From Kiritimatiellia bacterium (GTDB lineage: Bacteria > Verrucomicrobiota > Kiritimatiellia > UBA8416 > JADHWI01): a stretch of DNA of 64,000 bases. Shown here piece by piece: positions 1 through 8,708 of the stretch (position 1 is its first letter; every line of letters begins with the position of its first letter). The notes below the pieces were generated by a model, which made no database searches, was not told the origin of the DNA, and saw only the letters and a list, made by a program, of their open reading frames with translations. The stretch lies in the NCBI GenBank assembly GCA_030744755.1, contig JASLPY010000002.1, positions 1 through 64,000 of the forward strand, read 5' to 3'. Both the position numbers and the translations under genes were made by a program.

Positions 1-67
1 CGTTCTGAAATATCCTGTAAGCAATTCATGAGCAATGTGTTACAATCGAAATATCCAAATTTAACCG

Positions 68-79
68 GACACTAGTGTC
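68..79. promoter_or_regulatory. Perfect 12-bp palindrome upstream of lexA
   Basis: GACACTAGTGTC is its own reverse complement and lies about 80 bp upstream of the lexA -35 box. It could be an operator for another regulator or for an upstream gene outside the window. No function can be read from it alone. Confidence 0.3.
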
Positions 80-149
80 TAATAATACCACATTAGGACC
101 CATAAAGTCAAAACTGCGCATTATCCAATTGCTAGCCCTGGATCCTCTC

Positions 150-178
150 TTGACGCTGAACGTAAGTTCATATATAAT
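150..178 (+). promoter_or_regulatory. lexA promoter with an SOS box inside the spacer
   Basis: TTGACG (150-155) and TATAAT (173-178) are separated by exactly 17 bp. The spacer holds GAACGTAAGTTC (158-169), an inverted repeat of the form GAAC-N4-GTTC. That is the core of the SOS box known for LexA/DinR of Gram-positive bacteria, and it differs from the CTGT-N8-ACAG box of enterobacteria. A LexA bound here would block RNA polymerase, so the gene should repress itself and be induced by DNA damage. An AGGAG ribosome site (195-199) lies five bases before the ATG. Confidence 0.85.
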
Positions 179-203
179 CAATAATACTTAACTAGGAGTA
201 ATC

Positions 204-788
204 ATGCCCAGGAAAACCAATATGAAGGAAAAGATCGGTGCGTTGAGGGCCTTTTACACGGCCGAGAGGCGGGTTCCCGGTTACAACGAGATGCTCAGAA
301 TCTTCAACTACCGCTCGAAGAACGCGGTTTTTGGGCTACTGTCGAGGCTTGAAGAATCGGGATACATCACCAAAAACAAGGGCAAGATTGCTTTAACCGA
401 TAAGCTCACCGGCGCGATACGCCTGCTTGGCGAGGTTAATGCCGGTTTCCCATCTCCAGCGGAAGAGGAACTGATCGATACGCTGAGCCTTGACGATTTT
501 CTCGTCGACCGGCCCGAAGCTACATTCATGCTGAAGGTAACGGGCGATTCAATGATAGACGCGGGGATTCAACCCGGCGACATGGTGCTGGTCGAAAAAG
601 GTAAGGCCCCGAGGAACAACGATATTGTTATCGCCGAGGTCGACGGCGAATGGACGATGAAGTATTTCATGAAAGACCGCCGTGGGGTTCGCCTCGAACC
701 CGCCAACAAAGCCTACGCAACCATACGCCCAAAAAACTCACTCGAAATCGGCGGGATCGTACGGACAGTCATAAGGAAATACGATTAG
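204..788 (+). CDS. lexA: LexA-family SOS repressor (S24 autopeptidase)
   Basis: LexA represses DNA-damage genes and cleaves itself when RecA filaments form. The 194-residue protein has an N-terminal winged helix (about 1-66) and a C-terminal S24 peptidase domain (about 72-192). The Ala80-Gly81 scissile bond, catalytic Ser116 in GDSM and Lys153 in WTMKY are all present, so it should be competent for autoproteolysis. Its length is close to the usual 200. The N-terminal helix is poorly matched to enterobacterial LexA, which fits the different operator in its own promoter. It is transcribed alone; the next gene is convergent. Confidence 0.9.
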   Translation: MPRKTNMKEKIGALRAFYTAERRVPGYNEMLRIFNYRSKNAVFGLLSRLEESGYITKNKGKIALTDKLTGAIRLLGEVNAGFPSPAEEELIDTLSLDDFLVDRPEATFMLKVTGDSMIDAGIQPGDMVLVEKGKAPRNNDIVIAEVDGEWTMKYFMKDRRGVRLEPANKAYATIRPKNSLEIGGIVRTVIRKYD

Positions 789-820
789 AGCACTTCAAAA
801 AACGTCATGACCGCCTTCTC

Positions 821-872
821 GGGAGGGTCGCCGGCCTCGGCGACCGCGGACAGCGGGGCCGCTGTCCCTCCC
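821..872. repeat. Cloverleaf-like palindromic repeat, family A copy 1
   Basis: GGGAGGG (821-827) pairs with CCCTCCC (866-872). Two inner hairpins fill the space: TCGCCG/CGGCGA (828-833 with 838-843) and GGACAGCGG/CCGCTGTCC (848-856 with 859-867). The result resembles a three-way junction. The first half recurs almost unchanged at 9005-9027. It lies between the convergent lexA and the GspG-like gene and could also terminate either transcript, though no T-run follows. Confidence 0.65.
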
Positions 873-899
873 AATCTATCAGTTCAGCCATAGTTCTAC

Positions 900-1631
900 T
901 TAATCTCCTCCAGATTTGGAGGCGGCTTCCGGAAGTTCCTGCAGAAGTTCTTCTTCTGCCGGAATGTCAAGTTCCCCCTCCCCTTCCGGTTCATCGTCTC
1001 CCCACTTCCCAAAGTCACCGGCAATTTCTTCAGCGGATGGCTCCGGTGGGATGATATCGTCCGGTGTACCTTCCATACCGTCGAAGCCGAGACTGAGCAG
1101 CACTACGACTTCGCCCTCTAGACGATACCGGTATCGCCTGTACCACGGATCCGGGCGGATGAGGTTCACGTAATAGCCCCGCCAGCCGATGAAATCGTCA
1201 TCACTTACCAGTGACTTCAAACCTTCTTCAGTGCTCGGGTATCGCCGGCAGTCATGGCGGAATCTCTCCAGGGCGATGCGTAACGCCTTGAGGTCCTTCA
1301 TCGCGATATCACCGGCAGGTGTCTTCTTGCGTGTCTCGATCTGGAATTTCGAACGTCCCGCCAGCAGCCCGCCAACCACTACGAGCAGGGCCAGGAAGAA
1401 CAGAAGGAGGGCGGGTTTCTTCTCCACGAGAAGCTCCGGTAACGGAGATTCGGATGACCTGATGTTTCTTCTTTCTTCTGTTCTCCTTGCCCGGGCCCGG
1501 GCGGCGCGACGTTTGCGTGCCGCCGGATCTTTAAGATGCTCGGGCACACGCATGGCGTTCCCGCAGCTTGGGCATTTAGCCCTGGCCTCGGGGCCATAAA
1601 TCTCGTGGCAATATGGACACCGGAATTTCAT
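900..1631 (-). CDS. Zinc ribbon - membrane helix - GspG-like C-terminal domain protein
   Basis: The 243-residue protein begins with a CxxC...CxxC zinc ribbon (Cys5, 8, 20, 23). An Arg-rich stretch (about 39-55) and one hydrophobic helix (about 73-92) follow. Residues 110-193 look like the C-terminal domain of the major type II secretion pseudopilin GspG: an ALERFRHDCRRYPS-type start, a DPW motif, and the calcium-site segment GFDGMEGTPDDI (182-193). It lacks the short charged leader and Gly-Phe cleavage site of a true pseudopilin, so it is probably a membrane-anchored relative and not a pilus subunit. The C-terminal tail is acidic. No other secretion genes are nearby. The function is unknown. 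Confidence 0.7.
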   Translation of the reverse strand: MKFRCPYCHEIYGPEARAKCPSCGNAMRVPEHLKDPAARKRRAARARARRTEERRNIRSSESPLPELLVEKKPALLLFFLALLVVVGGLLAGRSKFQIETRKKTPAGDIAMKDLKALRIALERFRHDCRRYPSTEEGLKSLVSDDDFIGWRGYYVNLIRPDPWYRRYRYRLEGEVVVLLSLGFDGMEGTPDDIIPPEPSAEEIAGDFGKWGDDEPEGEGELDIPAEEELLQELPEAASKSGGD

Positions 1632-1684
1632 GTGCTTTACACCAGTCTAACGGATCTCAGTGGGCTATCCTTAGCCGGAACAAT

Positions 1685-2206
1685 TCAACAAGAAACGTCC
1701 CTGGCTTCGCGAGTCAGCCTCTCGATGAGCGACTTGTGTGCCGGGTAGATCCTGCAAAGCTCTTGTCTATCAGCCATCTCGAAATCATGGAAGTCAAAAC
1801 CTGGAGACACTGTACATCCCGCAAGAGAATAGGAACCGGGCAACATTGTCTCGGCCGCAAACCAGCATCCAGCCGGGACTGTCAACTGCGGCTGCCGGCC
1901 GCTTTCCATATCATTGCCAAGACCCAGGCAGCGGTAGCTTCCATCCTGCGACAGCACGTGTATTGTGATTCCCGCACCGTCGTAGTGATGCCACAGTTCA
2001 TCGGATCTTATACGGTGAAACGCCGAGAAATCAGGATGTTCCAAGAGGAAGTAGATGGCAGTGGAGAAGCATCGATCCCCAGCATAGCGGCCTGGTAGTG
2101 CAGTTATGTCAATAAGCTCCGCGCTTCGATACGTCTCGCGAAAGAATCCGCCTTCGGGGTGCGGCTCAAGCTTGAGAGCCTCGATAAGGCGCGGTGCGGA
2201 GTTCAT
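1685..2206 (-). CDS. Cupin, DUF985 (cupin_5) family
   Basis: A 173-residue single-domain cupin. It shows the family signature in order: LEPHPEGGFFRETYRS near the N-terminus, STAIYFLL, the metal-site stretch FHRIRSDELWHHY, VPAGCWFAAE, and the closing GCTVSPGFDFHDFEMA. DUF985 proteins resemble sugar-isomerase-type cupins, but their substrate is not established. The gene starts 15 bp after the stop of the envelope protein gene upstream on the same strand, so the two are probably co-transcribed. Confidence 0.85.
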   Translation of the reverse strand: MNSAPRLIEALKLEPHPEGGFFRETYRSAELIDITALPGRYAGDRCFSTAIYFLLEHPDFSAFHRIRSDELWHHYDGAGITIHVLSQDGSYRCLGLGNDMESGRQPQLTVPAGCWFAAETMLPGSYSLAGCTVSPGFDFHDFEMADRQELCRIYPAHKSLIERLTREARDVSC

Positions 2207-2221
2207 GCAAGCCCCTGCACA

Positions 2222-2872
2222 TTACTCCCAGTAGTACATCATGCCCAGGGAAGTAATCCATACATCTTCAAGAGTCTCTGTCTCATTGAAAACTCCCTTG
2301 ATCACGATCGCCATGTTGTCGGTCATTGATAGATCGAATCCGACGCCAAGCAAGATCACGTTCTCTGACGAGGTATGGGAGCTTTCGTAAAAACGGTCTT
2401 CTCCCTTGAGCACACTGAAACCTTCCGCAGACCTTACCCTGTAACCCGCGGTCAAGAACGGCGAAATCCCAGCATCCGCGGGGACCAGGCGCTGCTTCAG
2501 CGTGACGGTTCCCTGCCTGACATCGGGGTTCCCGTCGAGGTCATACTCCCCGTATTCCCCTGTTACGGCAACGCTGGTCACCGGGAACATGTAGTACTTT
2601 ATGCCGAGCCCTACGCTCCAGAAGTCGACGTTGTCCAGCATGTGTGGCGACACAGTTCCGTACTTGCCGCCGATGAGAAAAGCCCAGTCCTCCGCTGTAT
2701 CTCTGATTGTCGTTTCGCCCCACAGCGTTCCTGATATCCCATCGGAACCATCAAAGAATGTGGATTCGACGCCGATTGTGTCGATGAGCCGTGCGCCGCG
2801 ATCGATTGCCTGTGCCGAGACCGCCGAGAACACTACCAGTGCTACCAAGAGTCCAGAGATTGCCTTTTTCAT
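2222..2872 (-). CDS. Secreted beta-rich envelope protein (outer-membrane-like)
   Basis: The ATG at 2872 is chosen because AAGGGAGAG sits just upstream and a clean signal peptide follows (MKKAISGLLVALVVFSAVSAQA). The mature part of about 195 residues alternates hydrophobic and polar residues, is rich in Gly and aromatics, and ends in a strand with a Tyr-Tyr-Trp-Glu terminus. This resembles a small outer-membrane beta-barrel. I recognise no named family. It sits between a lipoprotein gene and a cupin gene on the same strand. Confidence 0.6.
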   Translation of the reverse strand: MKKAISGLLVALVVFSAVSAQAIDRGARLIDTIGVESTFFDGSDGISGTLWGETTIRDTAEDWAFLIGGKYGTVSPHMLDNVDFWSVGLGIKYYMFPVTSVAVTGEYGEYDLDGNPDVRQGTVTLKQRLVPADAGISPFLTAGYRVRSAEGFSVLKGEDRFYESSHTSSENVILLGVGFDLSMTDNMAIVIKGVFNETETLEDVWITSLGMMYYWE

Positions 2873-3010
2873 CGGGGTGCTCTCCCTTGCGTTACTTTGC
2901 GCGTTGCAGCAGTGCCACACGGCCTGCCGGACCAGCCTGACTTAGTCAGACATCTAACTTCATACGCTCTTTCTGTCAATCAAAAACAGGATCGCCGATT
3001 CTGCGAGTTT

Positions 3011-3274
3011 TCATTTCTTGGCCGGATCCGTATCGTCCAGGATACCTTCCATCTGTTCGTTTCGCTGCGCCTCTATCTTGCGGAGCTTCTCCTTCACCTG
3101 CTGCCCCTGTTTCACGGCCCGGTAACCCGTTACTTCGTCGGCGATGACGTCAACGACACCGGGGGTCTTATCCGGAGGCTTACTCTCGGGGTTTTCATCC
3201 CTCGCGCATCCGGCTGCGAAGCATGCCAGCACCACCATGGAAAGCACGGATAACCTCACAATCCCAGTTTTCAT
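3011..3274 (-). CDS. Small lipoprotein
   Basis: The start at 3274 follows an AGGAGGG ribosome site. The 87-residue product has a signal peptide ending in a lipobox (FAAGC, Cys23) and then a charged, partly helical region with a KEKLRKIEAQRNEQME stretch that may form a short coiled coil. Aspartate at +3 (Cys-Ala-Arg-Asp) does not clearly settle inner or outer membrane placement. It lies downstream of the M1 aminopeptidase on the same strand. No function can be assigned. Confidence 0.7.
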   Translation of the reverse strand: MKTGIVRLSVLSMVVLACFAAGCARDENPESKPPDKTPGVVDVIADEVTGYRAVKQGQQVKEKLRKIEAQRNEQMEGILDDTDPAKK

Positions 3275-3313
3275 GTCGTTTCCCTCCTTGTCCAACAAAC
3301 AGAACTAAGCACC

Positions 3314-5950
3314 CTATCCCAGAAATGAGCGAACTCGACCAGCCAACGCCGGACAGGCAGTAGCGTCAACCCCATGCAGAATCCTCTGCAGTGCCTGCCT
3401 GACCATGGGTCTCAAATCCTCCGCAAGTTTCTCTACCAACTGAAAGCAGGAAACGAGCCGAATTGCAGTGTTCTCGTTGATTGGTGCCAACATTAACACG
3501 ATATCAGCCACCCATTCTATTCCCTTATCCGTCCAGAGCAGACCGTTATTTGTGGTCATTGGAACGTACAGGGCACGAGTGTGGCTTGGGTGATCGGGGC
3601 GGAAAGTCTTTCGCCGCGCCTCCTCGTCCAGCAGGTCAAACGCTTCGGGGTCTCCACCTGTTCCCACGAGGGACAGGTACGTGATATAGGCACTAAGGTG
3701 GTCCTTCCACATCTCAAAAGCTTCGGACAGCAGTTTCTTGCTCTCCGGGTGGGTACATTCCCGTATGCACCCAAGAGCGGAAGCCCTGTCGGATATATGC
3801 CATGCAGCGTGAAAGTGGTCTTCCGCCAGCTTGTGTGCGGCCGGAGTGTCGGCTTCGACTATTGCCCGCAACAGGACGGCCTTGAGGTGCCGCGCATGGT
3901 AACCATCCTTAAGGTTGGGAGTCCTTGTATACGTGTCGATCTCGTCAAACGCGCCGACCAGGTCCCCCATGAATCTGCCGGCCACCTCGCCAAGCAGCCT
4001 CTTCCTCGCCTGGTAGCGCTCGCGATAGAAAGGAAGATACTCACGCTGCAATGACATTTCCGCGATTGAAAGAAGATGGGATCTCAGTCCCTGCGGCAGA
4101 TCGTGATCCAGAAGAATCTCGTGGTACAACTCCGGCCAGGTTTCGCCTATCGGTGCGGATGGATCCAGGATTAACTTGACCCGCTCCCGGTCAGTGAGGC
4201 GGCTCATGGCTTCAGCGCGATTGAACAGGTTGGGGTCATGGCGAACCTGCGCCACGAGCTGATCCTCCGTGGAGCTACTGTCCTCGAACGTGCCGTAGAA
4301 GGAAACGTCGCGGTTGAAAGACATGAAGGCCGGTTTGGGGATGTCATTGAAAACAACCGTCTGTTCCGTGTCCTTCACTTCAATGACCGACGAAGTACCC
4401 GCAATATCCGCACCGCTACTGTCTACAGCGGCCATGGTCAGCGGAAAGTGAAAGGCCCCCCCGTCGCCAACGCGATCCTGTGATATGGAAACTTCAAGAG
4501 AACGTGCCGGCGCATCGTACCGATGTCGAACGGTGACCCGAGGGTACCCGATACTGTGCAGCCACTCCTTCCTGAACTGCGATAAATCCCGCCCGCTTTC
4601 CTCCTGAAAAGAGGAGAAAAACTGGTCTGTATCTGCGTTTCCCCCCGTATATCTATCAAAATAGGCGTTTTTCGCTTTTCTGAAGCCTTTCGGACCCAGG
4701 ATAAGTCTGAGCATCCGTATGACTTCGGCAGCCTTTACGTATGTCAATCCGTCAACAAGCTCGTCTGGATCGTTAAAAGCTTCTCTTACTATTTTGCCTT
4801 CATGCCCCGCGTCTTCAATGGCAAGGGGGCCTACTATGGGTGCGCGCACGGCTCCCACTTCTTCCAGCCGGGCCACGGTGGGGTCAAACTCCGTATGGGT
4901 GAACTGTCTCTCTACATCCACGGTGAATGCTTCATTCAGCCACATGTCAAACGGGGTGACCATTGTGACGTCGCTTCCGCACTGGTTGTGCTCGAACTCG
5001 TGAACAATAACGCCGTACGCATACGCCAACCGCCTGTCGGTGGTGTATTCATCAATAAGCGCAGCGTCGGTAACAATTGTCGTGTTGCCGACATTCTCCA
5101 TTCCGCCGAAGTTCGACTTCTCCATGCATATCGTGCGGTAGACGTCGTGAGCGTACTCGTATTCCTGCGACCGGCCCTGCCACAGCACAGATGTCTTGAG
5201 AATCTCCATGGGGAGCCTTGCCCCGCCTACTCTTCCGGGCGGAACAAGATACTCAAGCCTGATCTTGCGACCGGACGGATACAAGACTTCGTCCGACAAC
5301 ACATCCCAGGTTCCGACAGCCAGGAGAAACAGGTATGGAGCCATCGGGATCGGATTGTCATACGTGATGATCTTCCTGGAAGGATCACCGGGCTTCAGTA
5401 CTGGTTCACCGGACGGGTTGTGTTCCCGGCTGATGTTTCCGTTGGAGATGAGATGCCTGTACCGGGCATCCGCTTCTATTGTCGTAACCATCGTGCATTT
5501 GGCACGGCAATCATCGACTATGGGCATTATTCTCTGGAATCCCCATTGCTGGCATTGCGATATGTACTGTTGGGGACAGCCGTCAGGAGTTGCATCCTTG
5601 TATATGCCCTCAAGTATACTGTCGGAAGGCACGCACGTTGTTACGGTGGTAAGCTCGAAGGATGTCCCTTCGGCGATCGTCTGCGGCAGCAGAACAGTCA
5701 GGGCACTTGAGTCGCGATCGTACTCATATTCAACCGGCTGGTTCTCCGGGCCGCACGAGACAGACAGTATATCAAGGTTGCGCGCGTCCAGCGTGATCCG
5801 GGACAGATCGTTGCAGGCCTCCATTCTCAGCCGGTTGCGCGCCCGTACTGTTTCACCCTCGAAACTGACTTCAATATCAAGGTGTTTCAGGCTTACATCC
5901 AGGGGCCCGAAATCCGATCTGCGGTACCGAAACTGCGTCTTATCAAGCAT
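3314..5950 (-). CDS. M1-family zinc aminopeptidase
   Basis: An 878-residue gluzincin. The exopeptidase motif GGMEN (282-286) and the zinc site HEFEH (317-321) with the third ligand Glu340 after 18 residues are intact. The N-terminal beta-saddle domain, catalytic domain and long alpha-helical C-terminal domain (about 560-878) give a PepN-like layout. No signal peptide is seen, so it is probably cytoplasmic and trims N-terminal residues from peptides. A GGAG ribosome site precedes the ATG. The following lipoprotein gene starts 39 bp past its stop. Confidence 0.92.
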   Translation of the reverse strand: MLDKTQFRYRRSDFGPLDVSLKHLDIEVSFEGETVRARNRLRMEACNDLSRITLDARNLDILSVSCGPENQPVEYEYDRDSSALTVLLPQTIAEGTSFELTTVTTCVPSDSILEGIYKDATPDGCPQQYISQCQQWGFQRIMPIVDDCRAKCTMVTTIEADARYRHLISNGNISREHNPSGEPVLKPGDPSRKIITYDNPIPMAPYLFLLAVGTWDVLSDEVLYPSGRKIRLEYLVPPGRVGGARLPMEILKTSVLWQGRSQEYEYAHDVYRTICMEKSNFGGMENVGNTTIVTDAALIDEYTTDRRLAYAYGVIVHEFEHNQCGSDVTMVTPFDMWLNEAFTVDVERQFTHTEFDPTVARLEEVGAVRAPIVGPLAIEDAGHEGKIVREAFNDPDELVDGLTYVKAAEVIRMLRLILGPKGFRKAKNAYFDRYTGGNADTDQFFSSFQEESGRDLSQFRKEWLHSIGYPRVTVRHRYDAPARSLEVSISQDRVGDGGAFHFPLTMAAVDSSGADIAGTSSVIEVKDTEQTVVFNDIPKPAFMSFNRDVSFYGTFEDSSSTEDQLVAQVRHDPNLFNRAEAMSRLTDRERVKLILDPSAPIGETWPELYHEILLDHDLPQGLRSHLLSIAEMSLQREYLPFYRERYQARKRLLGEVAGRFMGDLVGAFDEIDTYTRTPNLKDGYHARHLKAVLLRAIVEADTPAAHKLAEDHFHAAWHISDRASALGCIRECTHPESKKLLSEAFEMWKDHLSAYITYLSLVGTGGDPEAFDLLDEEARRKTFRPDHPSHTRALYVPMTTNNGLLWTDKGIEWVADIVLMLAPINENTAIRLVSCFQLVEKLAEDLRPMVRQALQRILHGVDATACPALAGRVRSFLG

Positions 5951-6381
5951 TTACGTCTCCGGGGCGAGAATTCGCCTTTCTGAGGCACATTTTGTGGTTG
6001 TGTATAACCTGTTAATAACTGTTAATTCATTCTCTCCATATTCGGGCCGCAAAAACGGCCACAAATTCATAGCTTTCGCGGCTAAGGTTGCCTGAAACGG
6101 ATTCTCAACGCCGGAAGGGCTTGTCCTGTTAGTGTAACATGCTCATAATCAAGTTGTTACATCATCATGTCAGGCCCTTGTCCGTTCCGTTTCCAACAAA
6201 GCCTGGCTGGGGGACAGGCACTCATACTTGAGAATGCCACTGTCAGCCCCATTTGCTACCTGTATTTCCGCCTTTTTGATAAGTAGCAGTTTTGGGCTGG
6301 TTTTGCAGTCGCCGCGCAAGCCCTGTGTAAACCGTTGCAAGGCATCAGAATACAACCGGAATCACTGCCTGGTACATCGCC
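5951..6381. other. Intergenic region with no supported gene
   Basis: About 430 bp between two minus-strand genes. It must hold the promoter of the aminopeptidase gene, but I see no convincing -35/-10 pair. A weak inverted repeat TGTAAC...GTTACA flanks about 17 bp near 6133-6161. Short open frames here show no ribosome sites or recognisable protein. Confidence 0.5.
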
Positions 6382-7713
6382 CTATTCGTCTTTCTTGCGG
6401 GGCTTGCCGAGCGATCCGTTAAACAGTCCCTTGATCAGGTCCTCCACTGCATCTTCTTCCTCCACCAGTTTCTCGACGGCTTCTGAAGCTTTCTTGATAT
6501 CTTCGTCGCTCACCAATCCTTCCAGAAGTCCTTTGCCTTCGGATCCGCCTCCGCCAAGAAGTTCAGTCAGGGCCTCTGCAGTCTTTTCCCCATCACCGGC
6601 GAGATCGTCGGCAAGAGCCTTCGCAGCGTCCACAATGTTGTCCTGGAAGTTGTCGGAAATTGTCTTCAGAAACGCGTAAGTGAAGTTCAACTCCGGTTCG
6701 GAGACCGTTCCACCAAGCGGGATTGGAACGGAAATGGATGGAATGACGCTAAGTCCGGGCGGCAACGTCTTTGCAAATTTCCCGGTCGGCACAACGTTCT
6801 TCATTTCAAGGTCGATGTACGACTCCCTGCTGTCGAACTCCCCGTCTCTGCAGCGCATCTTGAGTTCGAGTGACAGCGAGGAACAGCTGAATTCGCCAAG
6901 CGCCAGGTAAGGCTGAATCAAGTCGATATCGACGGATGTAATGTCACCGGACAGGTCGAAGCTCGATTTGACCGGATCAGCCATAGGGCCAAGCCGTCCC
7001 CGGAGATCGGTAACGCACAGGTTAGTGTTCCCAGACAGCGATCCTTCTATGCGGATATTTCCCCAGTCTCCCGCGTACTCTTCAAATGTCGCCAGGTTGT
7101 CGACAGTTGTAACCAGGTCCAAGGTGAAGTCGACCGGCTTTTTCGGCTCAATGGCGTAGTCTACATAGCGCACCCTCGTGTTCAGAAGCAACCTGTCCAG
7201 GGTAGCTTTGGGAAACCCTGAGGCCGCCGCTTCTCCAGTCTTCTCCTGTTTCCCCTCCGGTGGTGCCCCTGGACGGGCCGCTGCCGGCTCCGCCGGTGAT
7301 AACCTGTCTGCCACCACTTTCAGATTAACGGGCCGCTTATCCTGCCGCACTATCGTGAGTACGGCATCAGTGACTTCTGCACCAGAAATATGAACCAGTC
7401 CTCCACGGAGTAGCGACGGGAGATTCATTTGAATGACCAGGTTGTCGAGTGTCAGAATGGCCGGCTCCGAGAATCCATCCGGATTCCCTACCGTGATTCC
7501 GTCCACGTTCAGGGAGCCCCTAAACAGGTTTATCCCGGCATCATCGATGTTGACGTCAACTTTCAGTTTCTCTTCCGCTACGGGCACGAAGTACTTGCTC
7601 AGCAACTCGCCCAGGTGTCTTTCCAGAACCATGTGAAGAGCCACGGAACCCGCAGCCAGTATTATCAGGACCACCGCCAGGCAGGCGGCTACGCGTTTCT
7701 GCCATTTGCTCAT
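6382..7713 (-). CDS. AsmA-like / DUF748-type envelope protein
   Basis: A 443-residue protein with one N-terminal membrane helix (about 8-28), followed by an AsmA-type pattern: EEKLKVDVNIDDAGINLFRGSLNVDGITV, then a strand describing an allied layer (LDNLVIQMNLPSLLRGGLVHI). AsmA/TamB-related proteins span the periplasm and are implicated in lipid transport to the outer membrane. The C-terminal 100 residues are acidic and helical (LVSDEDIKKASEAVEKLVEE). GAGG lies upstream of the ATG. Function beyond the family is inferred. Confidence 0.7.
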   Translation of the reverse strand: MSKWQKRVAACLAVVLIILAAGSVALHMVLERHLGELLSKYFVPVAEEKLKVDVNIDDAGINLFRGSLNVDGITVGNPDGFSEPAILTLDNLVIQMNLPSLLRGGLVHISGAEVTDAVLTIVRQDKRPVNLKVVADRLSPAEPAAARPGAPPEGKQEKTGEAAASGFPKATLDRLLLNTRVRYVDYAIEPKKPVDFTLDLVTTVDNLATFEEYAGDWGNIRIEGSLSGNTNLCVTDLRGRLGPMADPVKSSFDLSGDITSVDIDLIQPYLALGEFSCSSLSLELKMRCRDGEFDSRESYIDLEMKNVVPTGKFAKTLPPGLSVIPSISVPIPLGGTVSEPELNFTYAFLKTISDNFQDNIVDAAKALADDLAGDGEKTAEALTELLGGGGSEGKGLLEGLVSDEDIKKASEAVEKLVEEEDAVEDLIKGLFNGSLGKPRKKDE

Positions 7714-7812
7714 AATGTGCCTCTATCTTTCCCTACTCTCTAAGTATCTTCGCGTATCAGTCTAAATAGTGGCGCAAGATACCTGCAAGATCAATCATAC
7801 ATGGACGGAGTG

Positions 7813-7927
7813 TTGCCCAAATCACATTCCTCGAATTCACCGATCTGAATTCTAACGAATTCAGCTACAGGTTCCCACTTCCCGTAGCTGAATCCGTGAG
7901 GATTCAGACGGTCTTCGATTTGGGCAA
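7813..7927. repeat. REP-like inverted pair F1 (head-to-head)
   Basis: Two perfect 8-bp-stem hairpins, CTGAATTC-TAAC-GAATTCAG (7845-7864) and CTGAATCC-GTGA-GGATTCAG (7888-7907), face each other through CTAC (7865-7868) and GTAG (7884-7887). An outer 11-bp inverted repeat, TTGCCCAAATC/GATTTGGGCAA, bounds the element. GTAG beside a hairpin is the hallmark of REP elements. The two hairpins are also near-complements of each other. Confidence 0.7.
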
Positions 7928-8012
7928 GAAATCCTTGGGGATTCTGCTCTGTACCAGCGCAGAAGGCGTGTCAGATGTCGGGTGTCGCGTGGAAGCGGTG
8001 GGCCGTGCGGAA

Positions 8013-8708
8013 TCATGACGTAGGCGGACGTATGTCGGTGTGTTTCCTGCCTTCCCTGGATTCCACCGTATCAAGAACCCGGGGCACAAAACTCTGCGTT
8101 TCGTACGGCAGATACGGAGCAATCTGGGCATATGTGCATGCCCTGTGGCGGCGCAGCAGTCTGCTTACCGTCCCCTCGCCGGCGTTGTAGGCTGCCACTG
8201 CAAGTTGCCAGCAGTCGAACTCCCGGTACAGGAAGCCGAGGTATCTTGCTGCCGCCCTGGCACTCTTGAGCGGGTTTGTCCTCTCGTCATTACGGCCTGT
8301 TCTCAGGCCGAACCGGCGGGCGGTTACAGGCATGAACTGAAACAGGCCCAGGGCTCCGGCGGAACTGCGTGCTCTCGGGTCGAGTGCCGACTCAATCTCA
8401 GCGATCCATGCCAGCTCGGCGGGCACACCTTCCTCGACGAAGATATCTTTCAAGCGCCCGATCATGTCGGTTTCCGTGGGGGCCGTGCTGCGGCTGTTCG
8501 GCGATATGGGGACACGTTCCGAGCCCTGAACTGGGGGCTTTTTGAGTTTTCGGATTTTCGGCCTTACGGCAAAGAAACTGGTGTTGCGCAGGCTCAGGAG
8601 AGGCCCCTGGCCCAAGGCACCAAAGTGTCCTCCCATGTCGTCGCCTGGCGACGACATAAGCAGCAACCCCAGCGTAAAGCACCCCGCTGTCGTTCTCATC
8701 GTTTTCAT
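8013..8708 (-). CDS. Lytic transglycosylase, SLT domain
   Basis: A 231-residue protein with a short hydrophobic N-terminus (likely signal peptide or anchor) and an SLT domain from about 83. The catalytic Glu106 lies in EIESALDPRA, followed by the family motifs SAGALGLFQFMP (116-127) and AVAAYNAGEG. These enzymes cleave peptidoglycan glycan strands non-hydrolytically. No LysM repeats are present, unlike MltD. The gene stands alone between two repeat-bearing intergenic regions. Confidence 0.88.
   Translation of the reverse strand: MKTMRTTAGCFTLGLLLMSSPGDDMGGHFGALGQGPLLSLRNTSFFAVRPKIRKLKKPPVQGSERVPISPNSRSTAPTETDMIGRLKDIFVEEGVPAELAWIAEIESALDPRARSSAGALGLFQFMPVTARRFGLRTGRNDERTNPLKSARAAARYLGFLYREFDCWQLAVAAYNAGEGTVSRLLRRHRACTYAQIAPYLPYETQSFVPRVLDTVESREGRKHTDIRPPTS

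Noticed and set aside
821-872. Cloverleaf repeat as a riboswitch or tRNA
   Set aside because: No tRNA conserved bases, no downstream gene in the right orientation, and a related copy occurs in an unrelated setting.
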